DNA of 64,000 bases, from assembly GCA_020073495.1 (NCBI GenBank), contig JAIQFD010000001.1, positions 434,001-498,000 on the forward strand, read 5' to 3'. Numbering within the stretch: the first letter of the stretch is position 1; each line of letters starts with the position of its first letter. Below are positions 26,579-36,082 of the stretch, in pieces. Origin of the DNA: Terriglobia bacterium (GTDB lineage: Bacteria; Acidobacteriota; Terriglobia; Terriglobales; Acidobacteriaceae). Under the pieces are notes generated by a model. It saw only the letters and a program-made list of their open reading frames with translations. It did no database searches and had not been told where the DNA came from. The translations under genes and the position numbers were made by a program.

Positions 26579-29500
26579 ATGGATCGAAGTGCTCCGTCCA
26601 AGTACACCCGCCTAAGGCCGAAGAGATTCAGAGCAGCAAGACGCCTGTTCTGTTTTGTTCTGTTCCTCGTTGCACTCGCCGCTGGGGAAGATACACGCAA
26701 GCCGCGCTACATCCCTCCAGAGCTCAAGGCTAGTGACCCCGAGGTCCGCAGATTGTTGGAACAAGCCCAGGTAGACGCCAACAAAGGCGACTTCCAACAG
26801 GCAATTCTGGCTGTAGAGGAAGCGACCCGGGTGGCATCTGCGAAGAAACTTGTTGCCGATATGGCGATCGCCGAAGAGGCGATGGTCAGTACGAGTCTTG
26901 TTGCTGGCGATCTTGAGAAGGCACGCGCTGTCGCACAAAAAGCGTTGGAGGATGCACGCTCAAGCAACAATCTTGTCGTCGAAGCCAGCGTCTTGGATTC
27001 ACTCGCTCAGCAATCCAACATGCAAGGCCGCCTCGCAGAAGCCATTCAACTCGAGCAACAAGCGCTTGATACTGCTGTCCGAAGCAAGAATTTGTACATG
27101 AAAGCTAGGATATTGGGGGCGCTCGCTAGTCTTCAGGTGAATACAGGCAAGCTGGCAGAAGCTCAATCCGCAATAGACGAAGCCGTCTCAATCGACAGGC
27201 AGAGCGATTTCGATTTTCTACCTCTGCATCTCGTCTATGCAGCCCAGATACACGCGGGCAAGAGCACCAATGCCGAAGTAATTGCGGAGCTAGAGTTCGC
27301 TAGGGATGAGGCAATCCGGCGGGAGAACTATATGGTTCTGGTCGTCGCTGTTTACGGCCTCGGTAATGCCTACACGGCAGACAAGCATCTCGACAAGGCT
27401 ACAGAATTGCTCCAACGCACGATGAGCGGTGATGTCGAGCGCAATGGCACCGTAGTGAACTTGCCCGTGCTCAAGAAGTTTGCCGAGTTGCCTCTTTGTC
27501 GCTCCCTTCTCCTGGCTGGACTAGGAGAAGCTTACAAGGCGGCAGGACAGAACCAGCAAGCACTCACGACCTTTTCGACGTTGCTCTCCTTTGCCCGCAA
27601 TCTGCACATGGACGCTGTGGCAGCTGCAGCTGCCGAGGAGGTTGCACGAGCAGATCAGGTGTTAAACAGGGAAGACGAAGCCATTCGCTACTTTCAAGAT
27701 GCGGCCGAACTCTGGAGTAAGCTCCATTACGGCCAACGGCTAAACACGGTCCTTTTGCCTCTCGGCGTCCTCCTCAACAAGAACGCAAGACATGAAGAAG
27801 CGTTGGCGGCGTGGAGGCAACTCGAAGCATCGTCCGAAAAGGAGAAGTCAGCCGTTTTTTTGTTTACTGCCCATGGCGGAGCGGGTCGTAGCCTTTTTCA
27901 GCTTCATCGATACAAAGACGCAGAGCGGGCTTTCGTCGGTGCCGAATCGTTAGTGTCGCTGCTGTACGCTGACAAAACCATAAATGCAAACGCTTTGCAG
28001 AAGGATCTCGTATCTCTTTATTTCGCTGAGGCACTCCTGTACCAAGAACTCAAGCAACCTGTGAACGAGCTGCTGGTGATCGAAAAAGCGATGTTGCAAG
28101 TCGATCCAGCCGACGATAAGAGCCGCGACGTCCTTTACTCGCGCGCGAAACTGATTATCGATGTAATGCAGATTCGCGGCGAGGCCGAACGACTGCTTAA
28201 AGACAACAAACTCGCAAGCGCGTTGCTGCTGTGTGAACTTATTAACACATTCGACAATTTGGAAAGGGCCTGGGGCAAATCGACTGACAAATCTGTTGGC
28301 AGCTCGCTCGCTCTGCAACGGCTGGGCGAGATTCCATTCAAGCTAATTGCTGACCAAACCGGGGCTGACGCATTAGAGGCAAGTCTGAACGACACGGGTC
28401 CTGCCGCCGGGATTGCATTGCGGATTGGGTTTGACGCTCTGATGCGTTACTACCTTCAGCGCAAGAACATCAACCGGGCCTTGGCGTTTGGACAAGGAAT
28501 GGCAGGCCTTATCTCGTTTACTCCGGATAGGGCGCCATTTGTAGCGGACGTCTTGGCTGTCTGTACTTACGCAAGCGTTGCCGCAATGGCAAACAAGCCG
28601 GATCTTGCCTCAGCTAAGGCGCGTGATTGCCTCGCCCAAGCAAAACGCGTGAAGGACGAACAGTCAGGCGTTCTCAAGTATGCCGAGCAGATGACTGCGA
28701 CAATTTTGGCATCCGAGAGTCCCGGGGAGGCACAGGAGAGTGCGCAGAAGTTGATCGAGCTCGAACCCGACGTAGCGCTGCACAGGATTTTGCTGGCAAC
28801 GATCTATGTGAATGAGGGCGAGATCGGTAAGGCAATCGAGCAGTGGGATAATGCATTGGCCTTACTTCAAAAGGCGCACGAAAACGCCTCAGCAGCCGAG
28901 CTTCACTACAACATCGGCCGACAGCTACTTGCGAAGTCTTTCCAACAGCATTCGGATTTGGCTCTTTCCCATCTTCAGCAATGCCGTGCTCTCTACAACT
29001 CCCTCTCCGATACTAGCCACGAAATCGAATGCGATTTGGCACAAGCTGACTTTTGTGTGCGAAAGCGAGATCAGAAGGAGGCGTACGATTCGATTGAACG
29101 TGCGGCTAAGCTGGCAAAGCAACTCCGAAATGACCAAATAACCGCGACTGTTTTGTCGAAGCGGGGAGAAATAGAAACTGCCTTCGATCAGCTTGACAAC
29201 GCTCTGGTCGCCCACAAACAAGCGCTCGAAATCTACAAACATCTCGTCAACAAGGCTGGCGAGGCTAATGAACAGCGTCAGATCGGAATGGTGTTGCAAA
29301 GGAAGGGAGATCTCGAAGGTGCAATTTCGAGTTACGTCCACGCGAAACAAATTGCCGACGAACTACCAGATGTGTGGCAGCGTGCATGGAGCAGAACCGT
29401 ACTGGCTTGGGCCTACAACGAAAGGGGCGACTACGAGTCTGGCATCAAACTGCTGAAACAAGCAAGAAAACTCTACAGCGACAGTAACGCGAATCCCGTA

Positions 29501-31630
29501 AGCCTCGCCTGGGCAAGCTATAACTTGGTCGCTCCCCTTTCCGTGGTCGGCGAATGGGAAGAAGCGCTAGGGCAAGCACAGGAGGCATTACGAGAGGCAC
29601 AGACAAGCAAAGACACCGCGCTTCAGTTTCAAGTCTTATCAACGTTGATGTCAGTTTACGGCGAACGGAACTCGGCGGTTAAGAACTTAAACAAGGCAAT
29701 GGAGGTCTACACTCAAGCGAGCGCCCTGGCCAAGTCCAACCCAGCCGTCGATATCTCATCGCTGGCCGACAGTGTGGTAGAAGTCCTGGTACAACTTCGG
29801 AAATATGACGAGGCCCTCGCTCGAGCACAAGAGGCGCTTGTGTACTACCGGAAATCGAAGAACGAGGTGAGCGAAGCACACGGGTTGATGTCCCTCGCAG
29901 AGGTGTACCGACGAGAACACGATTATGCCAGCGCAGCTAGGGCCTTGAGCGAGGCTGATCCATTAGTTCGAGGAAGTCACGATTTGTATACGACCGGACG
30001 CTACTGGTACGGTCAAGCCGGATTAGCCCGAGACACAGGGGATTTCACGCGGGCAGTGGAACTGTACAAACGTGTGATCGATCGAATTGATTTGATGAAG
30101 GCCGCTGGTGATAAAGAGCGACAAACCAGGCTGGCAGAATCTTACGGATTCATTTACGACGAGCTCATCGACTGTTTGTTCTCGCTTTACTCGACTGCGG
30201 CACCGGCTGATCGGAACCGCTTGGCAGCTGAAGCATTAGAATACTCAGAAGCCAACAAGGCCCGCGAGTTTCTTGCCTCTTACGGGGCGACATTTCTTCG
30301 AGAATTGCGTTCCCGGATGCCAGCCGATGTGCAGGAGCGCGAGCGAGCGATACTCGCGAAACGGACACAGACGACCGCGTCCTTCGATAAAGACTTCTCG
30401 CCCAGCGACCCAGAGCAACAACTGTTTGTGGATGAATTACGCAAAGAATATCCGGCCTATGCGTCTGTTCGATATCCGAGAGCCCTTGAGCTGTCTAAGG
30501 TGCCTCTACATTCAGGTGAGACTCTAGTCGAATTCCGGCTCTCCGACTCGGCTGCATTCGTATGGACCGCGACAGCAGCGAAAGGAGCTGTCTCTCTCGT
30601 TGACTTTTACAAAGTGCCCGAGCCGAGGAGCTGGTTTGAACAGCGGGTGGCAAAGGTCCGAGACGACTTGAACAACGGACGCCTGGATGAAACCGACACT
30701 GCTGCTCTTGAGGATCTGTACGTCGCGTTATTTCCAAAGCCAGTGCTTTTGGACACGAAGTCTCTTGTCATAGTCCCTGACGGCGTTCTTTTCCTCCTTC
30801 CAATCGAATTGCTGTCCCCAAGAGCAAGCAGTAGCGCCTATCCCCTAGCATCCATACCAACTCGGTACTACCCCTCGTTATCGAGTTTGGTCCTGGCCCG
30901 ATCCGCATCATCGCACCAGCATCAATGGTCCCGCATGTTGTTCGCTATCGGAGACCCGGTAACATCGCTCGATGATTTGAACTCGAGCTCCTCTGAAAAC
31001 GCACGCGGAACATCTCCAATGTCCGACAATAAGCCCTGGACTGCATACCTCACTCGCGGCTTTGTCCTTCCGCGCCTTCCGGCAACTGCGACAGAAGTGA
31101 AAAATATAGCTGCTCTTTTCCCGAACACTTCCACCGAGGTCCGCCTCGGCACAGTCGCGACCAAACACAGCTTTTTACAGACGGATGTGAGCACCACCCG
31201 GTTTCTTCACTTCGCCACGCATGGAATAGCTCCAAGCTTTTCCAGCGCACTGGAACCCGCTCTCGTATTTTCTTTTGACAAACAACATCCCGACGACTTG
31301 CTCCTGAAAACTTCTGAGATTTTGCGTTTAAACCTCAACGCTGAGATGGTCGTACTGTCGGCATGCAACACCGGTTCTGGCCGCGTTACTCGTGTTGAGG
31401 GAGTCTCCAACCTCGGACGAGCATTTCTGATGGCAGGCGCCTCGAGCACCACTGTTTCACTTTGGCAAGTAGACGACAAATCAACTGCTCTACTGATGGA
31501 TCACTTTTATCGGCACATCCTAGAGGGAAAAGACAAGTCCGAAGCATTGGCACTCGCCAAGTCAGAATTGCGAGCCAGCGGGTACGACAACCCATTCTTC
31601 TGGGCACCGTTCATTGTCATGGGCGAGTGA
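26579..31630 (+). CDS. Secreted giant TPR-CHAT caspase-like protein (CHAT-2)
   Basis: 1683 residues. An Arg-rich n-region and hydrophobic core (RRLFCFVLFLVALAAG) predict export or N-terminal anchoring. Degenerate TPRs cover about 55-1230, with units such as GDYESGIKLLKQARKLYSDS. The CHAT domain occupies about 1300-1683, with dyad His1548 (HFATHG) and Cys1596 (LSACNTG) and the ending NPFFWAPFIVMGE. Codon use is visibly more A/T-rich at third positions than in both neighbours, suggesting acquisition from another source or recent replacement. It converges on the DUF928-like gene with 48 bp between stops, as CHAT-1 does with that gene's remnant. Confidence 0.9.
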   Translation: MDRSAPSKYTRLRPKRFRAARRLFCFVLFLVALAAGEDTRKPRYIPPELKASDPEVRRLLEQAQVDANKGDFQQAILAVEEATRVASAKKLVADMAIAEEAMVSTSLVAGDLEKARAVAQKALEDARSSNNLVVEASVLDSLAQQSNMQGRLAEAIQLEQQALDTAVRSKNLYMKARILGALASLQVNTGKLAEAQSAIDEAVSIDRQSDFDFLPLHLVYAAQIHAGKSTNAEVIAELEFARDEAIRRENYMVLVVAVYGLGNAYTADKHLDKATELLQRTMSGDVERNGTVVNLPVLKKFAELPLCRSLLLAGLGEAYKAAGQNQQALTTFSTLLSFARNLHMDAVAAAAAEEVARADQVLNREDEAIRYFQDAAELWSKLHYGQRLNTVLLPLGVLLNKNARHEEALAAWRQLEASSEKEKSAVFLFTAHGGAGRSLFQLHRYKDAERAFVGAESLVSLLYADKTINANALQKDLVSLYFAEALLYQELKQPVNELLVIEKAMLQVDPADDKSRDVLYSRAKLIIDVMQIRGEAERLLKDNKLASALLLCELINTFDNLERAWGKSTDKSVGSSLALQRLGEIPFKLIADQTGADALEASLNDTGPAAGIALRIGFDALMRYYLQRKNINRALAFGQGMAGLISFTPDRAPFVADVLAVCTYASVAAMANKPDLASAKARDCLAQAKRVKDEQSGVLKYAEQMTATILASESPGEAQESAQKLIELEPDVALHRILLATIYVNEGEIGKAIEQWDNALALLQKAHENASAAELHYNIGRQLLAKSFQQHSDLALSHLQQCRALYNSLSDTSHEIECDLAQADFCVRKRDQKEAYDSIERAAKLAKQLRNDQITATVLSKRGEIETAFDQLDNALVAHKQALEIYKHLVNKAGEANEQRQIGMVLQRKGDLEGAISSYVHAKQIADELPDVWQRAWSRTVLAWAYNERGDYESGIKLLKQARKLYSDSNANPVSLAWASYNLVAPLSVVGEWEEALGQAQEALREAQTSKDTALQFQVLSTLMSVYGERNSAVKNLNKAMEVYTQASALAKSNPAVDISSLADSVVEVLVQLRKYDEALARAQEALVYYRKSKNEVSEAHGLMSLAEVYRREHDYASAARALSEADPLVRGSHDLYTTGRYWYGQAGLARDTGDFTRAVELYKRVIDRIDLMKAAGDKERQTRLAESYGFIYDELIDCLFSLYSTAAPADRNRLAAEALEYSEANKAREFLASYGATFLRELRSRMPADVQERERAILAKRTQTTASFDKDFSPSDPEQQLFVDELRKEYPAYASVRYPRALELSKVPLHSGETLVEFRLSDSAAFVWTATAAKGAVSLVDFYKVPEPRSWFEQRVAKVRDDLNNGRLDETDTAALEDLYVALFPKPVLLDTKSLVIVPDGVLFLLPIELLSPRASSSAYPLASIPTRYYPSLSSLVLARSASSHQHQWSRMLFAIGDPVTSLDDLNSSSSENARGTSPMSDNKPWTAYLTRGFVLPRLPATATEVKNIAALFPNTSTEVRLGTVATKHSFLQTDVSTTRFLHFATHGIAPSFSSALEPALVFSFDKQHPDDLLLKTSEILRLNLNAEMVVLSACNTGSGRVTRVEGVSNLGRAFLMAGASSTTVSLWQVDDKSTALLMDHFYRHILEGKDKSEALALAKSELRASGYDNPFFWAPFIVMGE

Positions 31631-31678
31631 TTCGTCGAAGGCCGGCACATATCTACTGCTGCCAGAACGGATAGCATC

Positions 31679-32467
31679 TTACGGTTTTGCCCTCAGCTCC
31701 TCGGCGCGGGCGAAGTCCTGGTCGGCAGGCGCCTGCGTCACCTCGAACTGCGCGTAGATCATCCCCCGCTGCTCGTAGAGCTTAGGGCGATCGGGAAATT
31801 TTGCGATGAGATCGGTGTAGGCGCCGATGGCGTCATACCAGAGCCGCTGATCGGTGAGAATTTGCGCCCGCTCGTAGGCCGCGGCATACCCGTCACGATT
31901 CTTGACCTTCGCGAACCGCTCATCAATCTCCTGCCGCTGCTCTGCGGGCACGACGACGAATCCGACCGGCGCGGACGGCTCCGCCAGCATCATCACGGCC
32001 GGTTCCACTGTCCAGAAGTATGTCCTACCGGGAGCAAGCTGCGGCGCGGTCGCGGGATAGCGGAACTCCGTCCCCACCACCTCCGTACGCAGGAGTTCCG
32101 AGTCCGAGTCGTCCCTGAGCACGAAGTTGAATTTCTTCGTCTTCCCGGGATAACTCCACTGGAACACCGGCGACGAACCATAGAACTTCGCCAACCGCGG
32201 AGCCAGCGCCGTGGCGCGGGGCCCGCCTCGCGTGGCGCCGGCAATCATGGTCTGCTTCTTGGCTTTGCCGGGATCGAGCAGGTCGAAGCCGGAGAGGTCG
32301 GTCACAACGCGGGGACGCGCCGCCTTCTTGGCTTCAGGCGGCTTGGCCGTCTCCACCGCCGGCTTCGCGGGAGGCTTGCTGGTTTGAGGTTGCGTCTGGG
32401 CCCAGGATGAAAACTGCAGCAAGAAGATCAGTGCGACGATGAGCCAGGACGAAGTGTGCACCTTCAT
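31679..32467 (-). CDS. Secreted DUF928-like protein with C-terminal TPR-like helices
   Basis: 262 residues. AGGAGG sits 7 nt before ATG 32467; a signal peptide follows (SSWLIVALIFLLQFSSWAQ), then a Pro/Lys-rich linker. Residues about 85-175 resemble the cyanobacterial DUF928 domain: AGATRGGPRATALAPRL, SPVFQWSYPGKTKKFNFVLR and APGRTYFWTVEP. The final 70 residues are TPR-like (YERAQILTDQRLWYDAIGAY). Known context: I recall DUF928 genes near CHAT and CHASE2 genes in cyanobacteria, and the same trio is seen here. The role is unknown; it may be a periplasmic partner or substrate of the CHAT protein. Confidence 0.7.
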   Translation of the reverse strand: MKVHTSSWLIVALIFLLQFSSWAQTQPQTSKPPAKPAVETAKPPEAKKAARPRVVTDLSGFDLLDPGKAKKQTMIAGATRGGPRATALAPRLAKFYGSSPVFQWSYPGKTKKFNFVLRDDSDSELLRTEVVGTEFRYPATAPQLAPGRTYFWTVEPAVMMLAEPSAPVGFVVVPAEQRQEIDERFAKVKNRDGYAAAYERAQILTDQRLWYDAIGAYTDLIAKFPDRPKLYEQRGMIYAQFEVTQAPADQDFARAEELRAKP

Positions 32468-32530
32468 GGCGGAACCTCCTGCCACACGATGGGTCGGCGA
32501 CGATGACGAGCGCCCAAGTGAAAAAGGACA

Positions 32531-34432
32531 TCAGGCGCGGGCGCCAGTCTGCGCGCTTGCCACGCCGTACACTCTCATGTTCTGCATTGTATCTTCGAAG
32601 CCACGCACGGTGGTCTCCCCCAACAGCCGCGTAGGGAAGCAGTCCTGCACCAGCTCGTGCGTCTGCGGGCTAAGCACGATCTCGCTCTTAAATTCCTTGG
32701 TCAGGGACTCCAGGCGCGAGGCCAGGTTCACGGTCTCGCCGATCACCGAGTACTCCAGGCGGTCGCTGGAGCCGACGTTGCCGGCCGTCAACATCCCGGT
32801 GTGAATCCCCACGCCGATCTTGAGCGGTGGCCGGCGAGCGTCTGCCGCATGGAGCTGATTCATCCGTTCGACCTCCTGCACCATGCGCAAGGCCGTGCGG
32901 ACGGAGCGACAAGCGTCCTCTTTCTCTCCGTGGCTCACGGGCACGCCAAAGACCGCCATAAGACCGTCGCCGATGAATTTGTTGAGAAAGCCGCCCTCGT
33001 CCCGAACGATCGCAGCCATCGCGGTGAAGTAGTCGTTCAACCACTCCAGCACTTCTGCGGAAGGTTTGCCGGCTGTGATCTTGGTGAAGCTGCGGATATC
33101 GGAGAACAGCACGGTCGCGACCCGCTCCTGCCCGGCAAGGACGATTTCGCCCCGTCGCCGCCAGATCTCGTCCGCCACCTCGGGAGAGACGTAGCGTGAA
33201 AAGATTCCCATGAGCTGCGCCCGCTCTGCTTCGGCCTTCGACTTCAGCAGCCGTTCGGTGACAAATCGGTGACCCAGGCCCGCGGGGAGCACGAGCAGCA
33301 CGACGGCCTCGCCAGCGACAAAGCGAAGCCACGCATGCTCCCATGTCAGCAAAGCCTGGGCGAATCCGTACAGCGCCAGGTTGGCGGCAATCACCGCGAG
33401 CACGCCAAATCCCGGCCCCGATATGAGCACCAAGGTAGCCACAAGCCAGCCTAATAAGAAAATCATTCCCCACAACACCGGTCTGCTCATCACTCGGATC
33501 GCGCTGCCGTCGAGCAGCGTTCCCAGCGCCGCAGCATGGATCTCCGTGCCGGAAAACATCTTGCGGGTGCCGTCCGCCTGCGCGAAGCGGAAGACCGGTG
33601 TAAAGTGCCGATCCTTGCCGGCGGCACTGCTTTGGCCGATCAGAACGATCTTTCCCTTGAATGTCCCGGCATCACCTTTGCCTTGGAGGAACTCGAGGGC
33701 TGATACGCGGATGGCAGGCCGACTGCTCCAAGCGCCGATGCGGACCGTGTTCAATCCGCTCTCGTCCAGCGGGAGTGAGGTGGTACCTAGCCGGTAGGTG
33801 CCCGCGTCGCTGCGTTGCAGCGGCTGTCGCCGGAACAGGCTGGCCAGGGCCAGCGGAAAGGGCAGCGCCGCAACATTCCTCGGCGGCAACAGGAACGTCC
33901 GGCGGATGAAGCCGTCGTCGTCCACCGGCATGTTGACGAAGCCCCTGGCCATCGCGGCGCCGGACTTGCAGTACGGGATCGCCGCAGGATCAGGTTCGCA
34001 GTATTCGGGCAGCGGGTTCTCATCCGGAATCTGTTCTGAGCCGAACTGGCTGGCAACGATTACGTTCCCGGCTTCAGTAATGGCTTGGGCCAGATCGAGG
34101 TCGCCCTCTGGCGTGCGTTTATCGACGAGCAGGAGATCCAACCCGATGATTGCCGGACCACCAGCCGAGATACGTCGCACGACCTGCGCGACCGCCTTCC
34201 GCGGCACGGGAAAACTGCGCAATGCGCCGACGGCCGCATCGTCGAAATCAACGATCACGACCTCGGAGTGCGGCGGGGAATCCAGGGCGGGATGGACGAG
34301 AAGGTCGTAGCCCCAGCTCTCCAAGTCGCTCATCAGAGGCGAGCCAGCCACCGAAAACACCGATACACAAGCCAGTGCGCTGATCACGGCCCCGATCACG
34401 ATGTGCTTGAACAGCTCGGCCCCTTTTTGCAT
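32531..34432 (-). CDS. CHASE2-domain class III adenylate cyclase
   Basis: 633 residues. TM1 (residues 10-28), then an extracytoplasmic CHASE2 sensor to about 310 (VVIVDFDDAAVGALRSFPVP, GLDLLLVDKRTPEGD and ARGFVNMPVDDDGFIRR are typical), then three TMs to about 395, then a cyclase catalytic domain. Metal Asp residues are visible in VLFSDIRSFTKI (about 444) and NKFIGDGLMAVFG (about 488). The Lys of NKFIGDG favours ATP over GTP, and VNLASRLE supplies the transition-state Asn/Arg. Expected product is cAMP. It lies 63 bp upstream of, and co-directional with, the DUF928-like gene. The N-terminus starts at ATG 34432. Confidence 0.93.
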   Translation of the reverse strand: MQKGAELFKHIVIGAVISALACVSVFSVAGSPLMSDLESWGYDLLVHPALDSPPHSEVVIVDFDDAAVGALRSFPVPRKAVAQVVRRISAGGPAIIGLDLLLVDKRTPEGDLDLAQAITEAGNVIVASQFGSEQIPDENPLPEYCEPDPAAIPYCKSGAAMARGFVNMPVDDDGFIRRTFLLPPRNVAALPFPLALASLFRRQPLQRSDAGTYRLGTTSLPLDESGLNTVRIGAWSSRPAIRVSALEFLQGKGDAGTFKGKIVLIGQSSAAGKDRHFTPVFRFAQADGTRKMFSGTEIHAAALGTLLDGSAIRVMSRPVLWGMIFLLGWLVATLVLISGPGFGVLAVIAANLALYGFAQALLTWEHAWLRFVAGEAVVLLVLPAGLGHRFVTERLLKSKAEAERAQLMGIFSRYVSPEVADEIWRRRGEIVLAGQERVATVLFSDIRSFTKITAGKPSAEVLEWLNDYFTAMAAIVRDEGGFLNKFIGDGLMAVFGVPVSHGEKEDACRSVRTALRMVQEVERMNQLHAADARRPPLKIGVGIHTGMLTAGNVGSSDRLEYSVIGETVNLASRLESLTKEFKSEIVLSPQTHELVQDCFPTRLLGETTVRGFEDTMQNMRVYGVASAQTGARA

Positions 34433-34898
34433 AGCCGGTGAAGCTTACTTCTGTACCGGCAACAGCAGCAACCCGAGAGACTCCCCGATGGGCTGCTGCG
34501 GCCGGATAGAGAGCGTGCCCAAAATCACTTGATAGTGGGCAGCGAAGATTGGCGGGGTTTCGGCCTTACGGGTCAAGTTATAGCAAGACCGGTCCGGGCA
34601 TCTTCTTGTGCATCGCTGCCGGCTTGATTTGCGAAAAGTGACGCAGTCCCAGTGGCCGGGTGTGTCCCAGCTACGATACGTTCGGGGGTGCTGGGCGCGA
34701 TTCCTAGTGAGAAGGAGATTCCTCAACAGCAAGGGAATTCCGCCCGTTGACGTTGGTCCGCCAGCCCTATTGTTCCAGCAGCGATTCTTGCCGCGGCCCG
34801 CGCAGCCGCCGAAGGCATCGCCGCTCTCCGGCGCGGTGAGATCACCGTGCGCGCGCTCCAGCAGCTCCCCGCCGAAGGTGGCGCCGCCACTCACTGAT
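34433..34898. other. Intergenic region with possible decayed gene end
   Basis: About 465 bp. No complete gene is supported. The plus strand from about 34753 to 34896 reads as a GC3-rich peptide (PIVPAAILAAARAAAEGIAA, then LRRGEITVRALQQLP) ending at TGA, but it has no start and follows an in-frame stop. It may be the 3' end of an eroded gene. Confidence 0.4.
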
Positions 34899-35792
34899 TC
34901 AGCGTTGGGTAGTAGCGGCGGGGTCTGTCTTTTTCTGTTCGATGAGGCGCAGGAAGTCCTGCCGGGAGAGAGTCTCGTGCGTGCTGAACCACTTGATGAT
35001 TGCTTCGAGCGCCGCTGCGGCCGCCGGACTGGGCGGGCGTGTGCCCGCCGGTGGCGCAACCACATTTGGTTTCCGCGCCGGTGCGCCACCCGCTAGCACG
35101 GCGACGATCTGCTCTAGGGTCTCTATCTGCTCCGGCGCAGTCTCGACGAAGGCAATCCCCATTCCGAAGCCGGGGTGGTGCGAGCGCACCAGCCCTCGCG
35201 TGCGCGCTTGTTCGCCGCACACGTTGACTACCATCTCAACAGGAGTGTCGATGGGGAGTGGCGACGTCACTTCCACGTAGCAGCCGCCCAGACAGATGTC
35301 CGACACCTTTCCCCATCCAGCAAGGTCGGTGCCCTGCTTGCGGAATTCGGCGGAGCCGGCACACTTGTAGCGCGGATGCCGGCGCCGCTCCTGTTCCTGC
35401 CGCCGTTCCACCACGCGGCGATCGATGATCCCCGTCGTGGTACCCGGCGGAGCGCCGTGCGGAAGGGTGGGATCGAAGCTGTCGAGGCTGGGCGAAGACA
35501 GTTCGATGCCGAACATGGCCTTCTGCGGCGCCAAGGTCTGGAGCCCGGCGCATCCGGCCATGCGCGTGCCCGACTCGCCGATCCACACCACGCGGAATTG
35601 CACCCGGTGTCCGTTGTGTTCCAGTGAAATGATCTCGTTTACCCGGGTGATGCACCCGACGCCTTCAACGCGAGCACCGTTCTGGCTCACTTCGGTGACG
35701 CATGCCATCTCCGACAACGGCTCTCCCCGGGCGTTGCTGCTGAATACCTTGACCGGCAGCACGATCCGTTCGCGTTGCTCTCGGCGTACCAT
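34899..35792 (-). CDS. Protein with two PilZ-type domains
   Basis: About 297 residues. The first PilZ-like domain (residues about 3-100) begins RREQRERIVLPVKVFSSN. After a hinge, the second starts RRRHPRYKCAGSAEFRKQG and continues WGKVSDICLGGCYVEV, matching the RxxxR ... D/NxSxxG c-di-GMP-binding signature (here R-HPR and DICLGG, with Cys for Ser). The C-terminal tail carries a Pro-rich stretch and a final helix. Probably a c-di-GMP effector; the first domain looks less canonical. ATG 35792 is preferred (GAGG upstream), but an in-frame start at 35942 would add 50 residues. Confidence 0.8.
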   Translation of the reverse strand: MVRREQRERIVLPVKVFSSNARGEPLSEMACVTEVSQNGARVEGVGCITRVNEIISLEHNGHRVQFRVVWIGESGTRMAGCAGLQTLAPQKAMFGIELSSPSLDSFDPTLPHGAPPGTTTGIIDRRVVERRQEQERRRHPRYKCAGSAEFRKQGTDLAGWGKVSDICLGGCYVEVTSPLPIDTPVEMVVNVCGEQARTRGLVRSHHPGFGMGIAFVETAPEQIETLEQIVAVLAGGAPARKPNVVAPPAGTRPPSPAAAAALEAIIKWFSTHETLSRQDFLRLIEQKKTDPAATTQR

Positions 35793-36082
35793 ATTGCCTC
35801 GCGCCGCCGGACTGCGGTTCCGGGCGTCCGGCGTGCTGGTCCGTTCAACGTAGTATGCGCCGCCCTCGATCATCCACCAGATGACGGCGGTACCCGCGGC
35901 ATACCTTTGGTAACTCGTATCTGCCAAGGTTCCGAGTGGCATGCCGATGGCGGCTCCGAACCGTCGGCCGCACTGTAGCCGTCGTCACGTAAAGGTGTGA
36001 CTCAGGGCACTGAGCGCGTCTGGGTCAAATGGTCAGAATGTCGCCCTCCGAGTAGTTCCCGGCACCTGGCCAGGGGTGAACA

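Noticed and set aside
22951-34432. Type III-E (Craspase-like) or gasdermin-linked CHAT defence system
   Set aside because: No cas7-11, CRISPR array or gasdermin-like gene is present, and signal peptides place the CHAT proteins outside the cytoplasm.
34608-35096. 162-codon plus-strand frame near the PilZ gene
   Set aside because: No ribosome site, partly antisense to the PilZ gene; only a short remnant in another frame looks coding-like.
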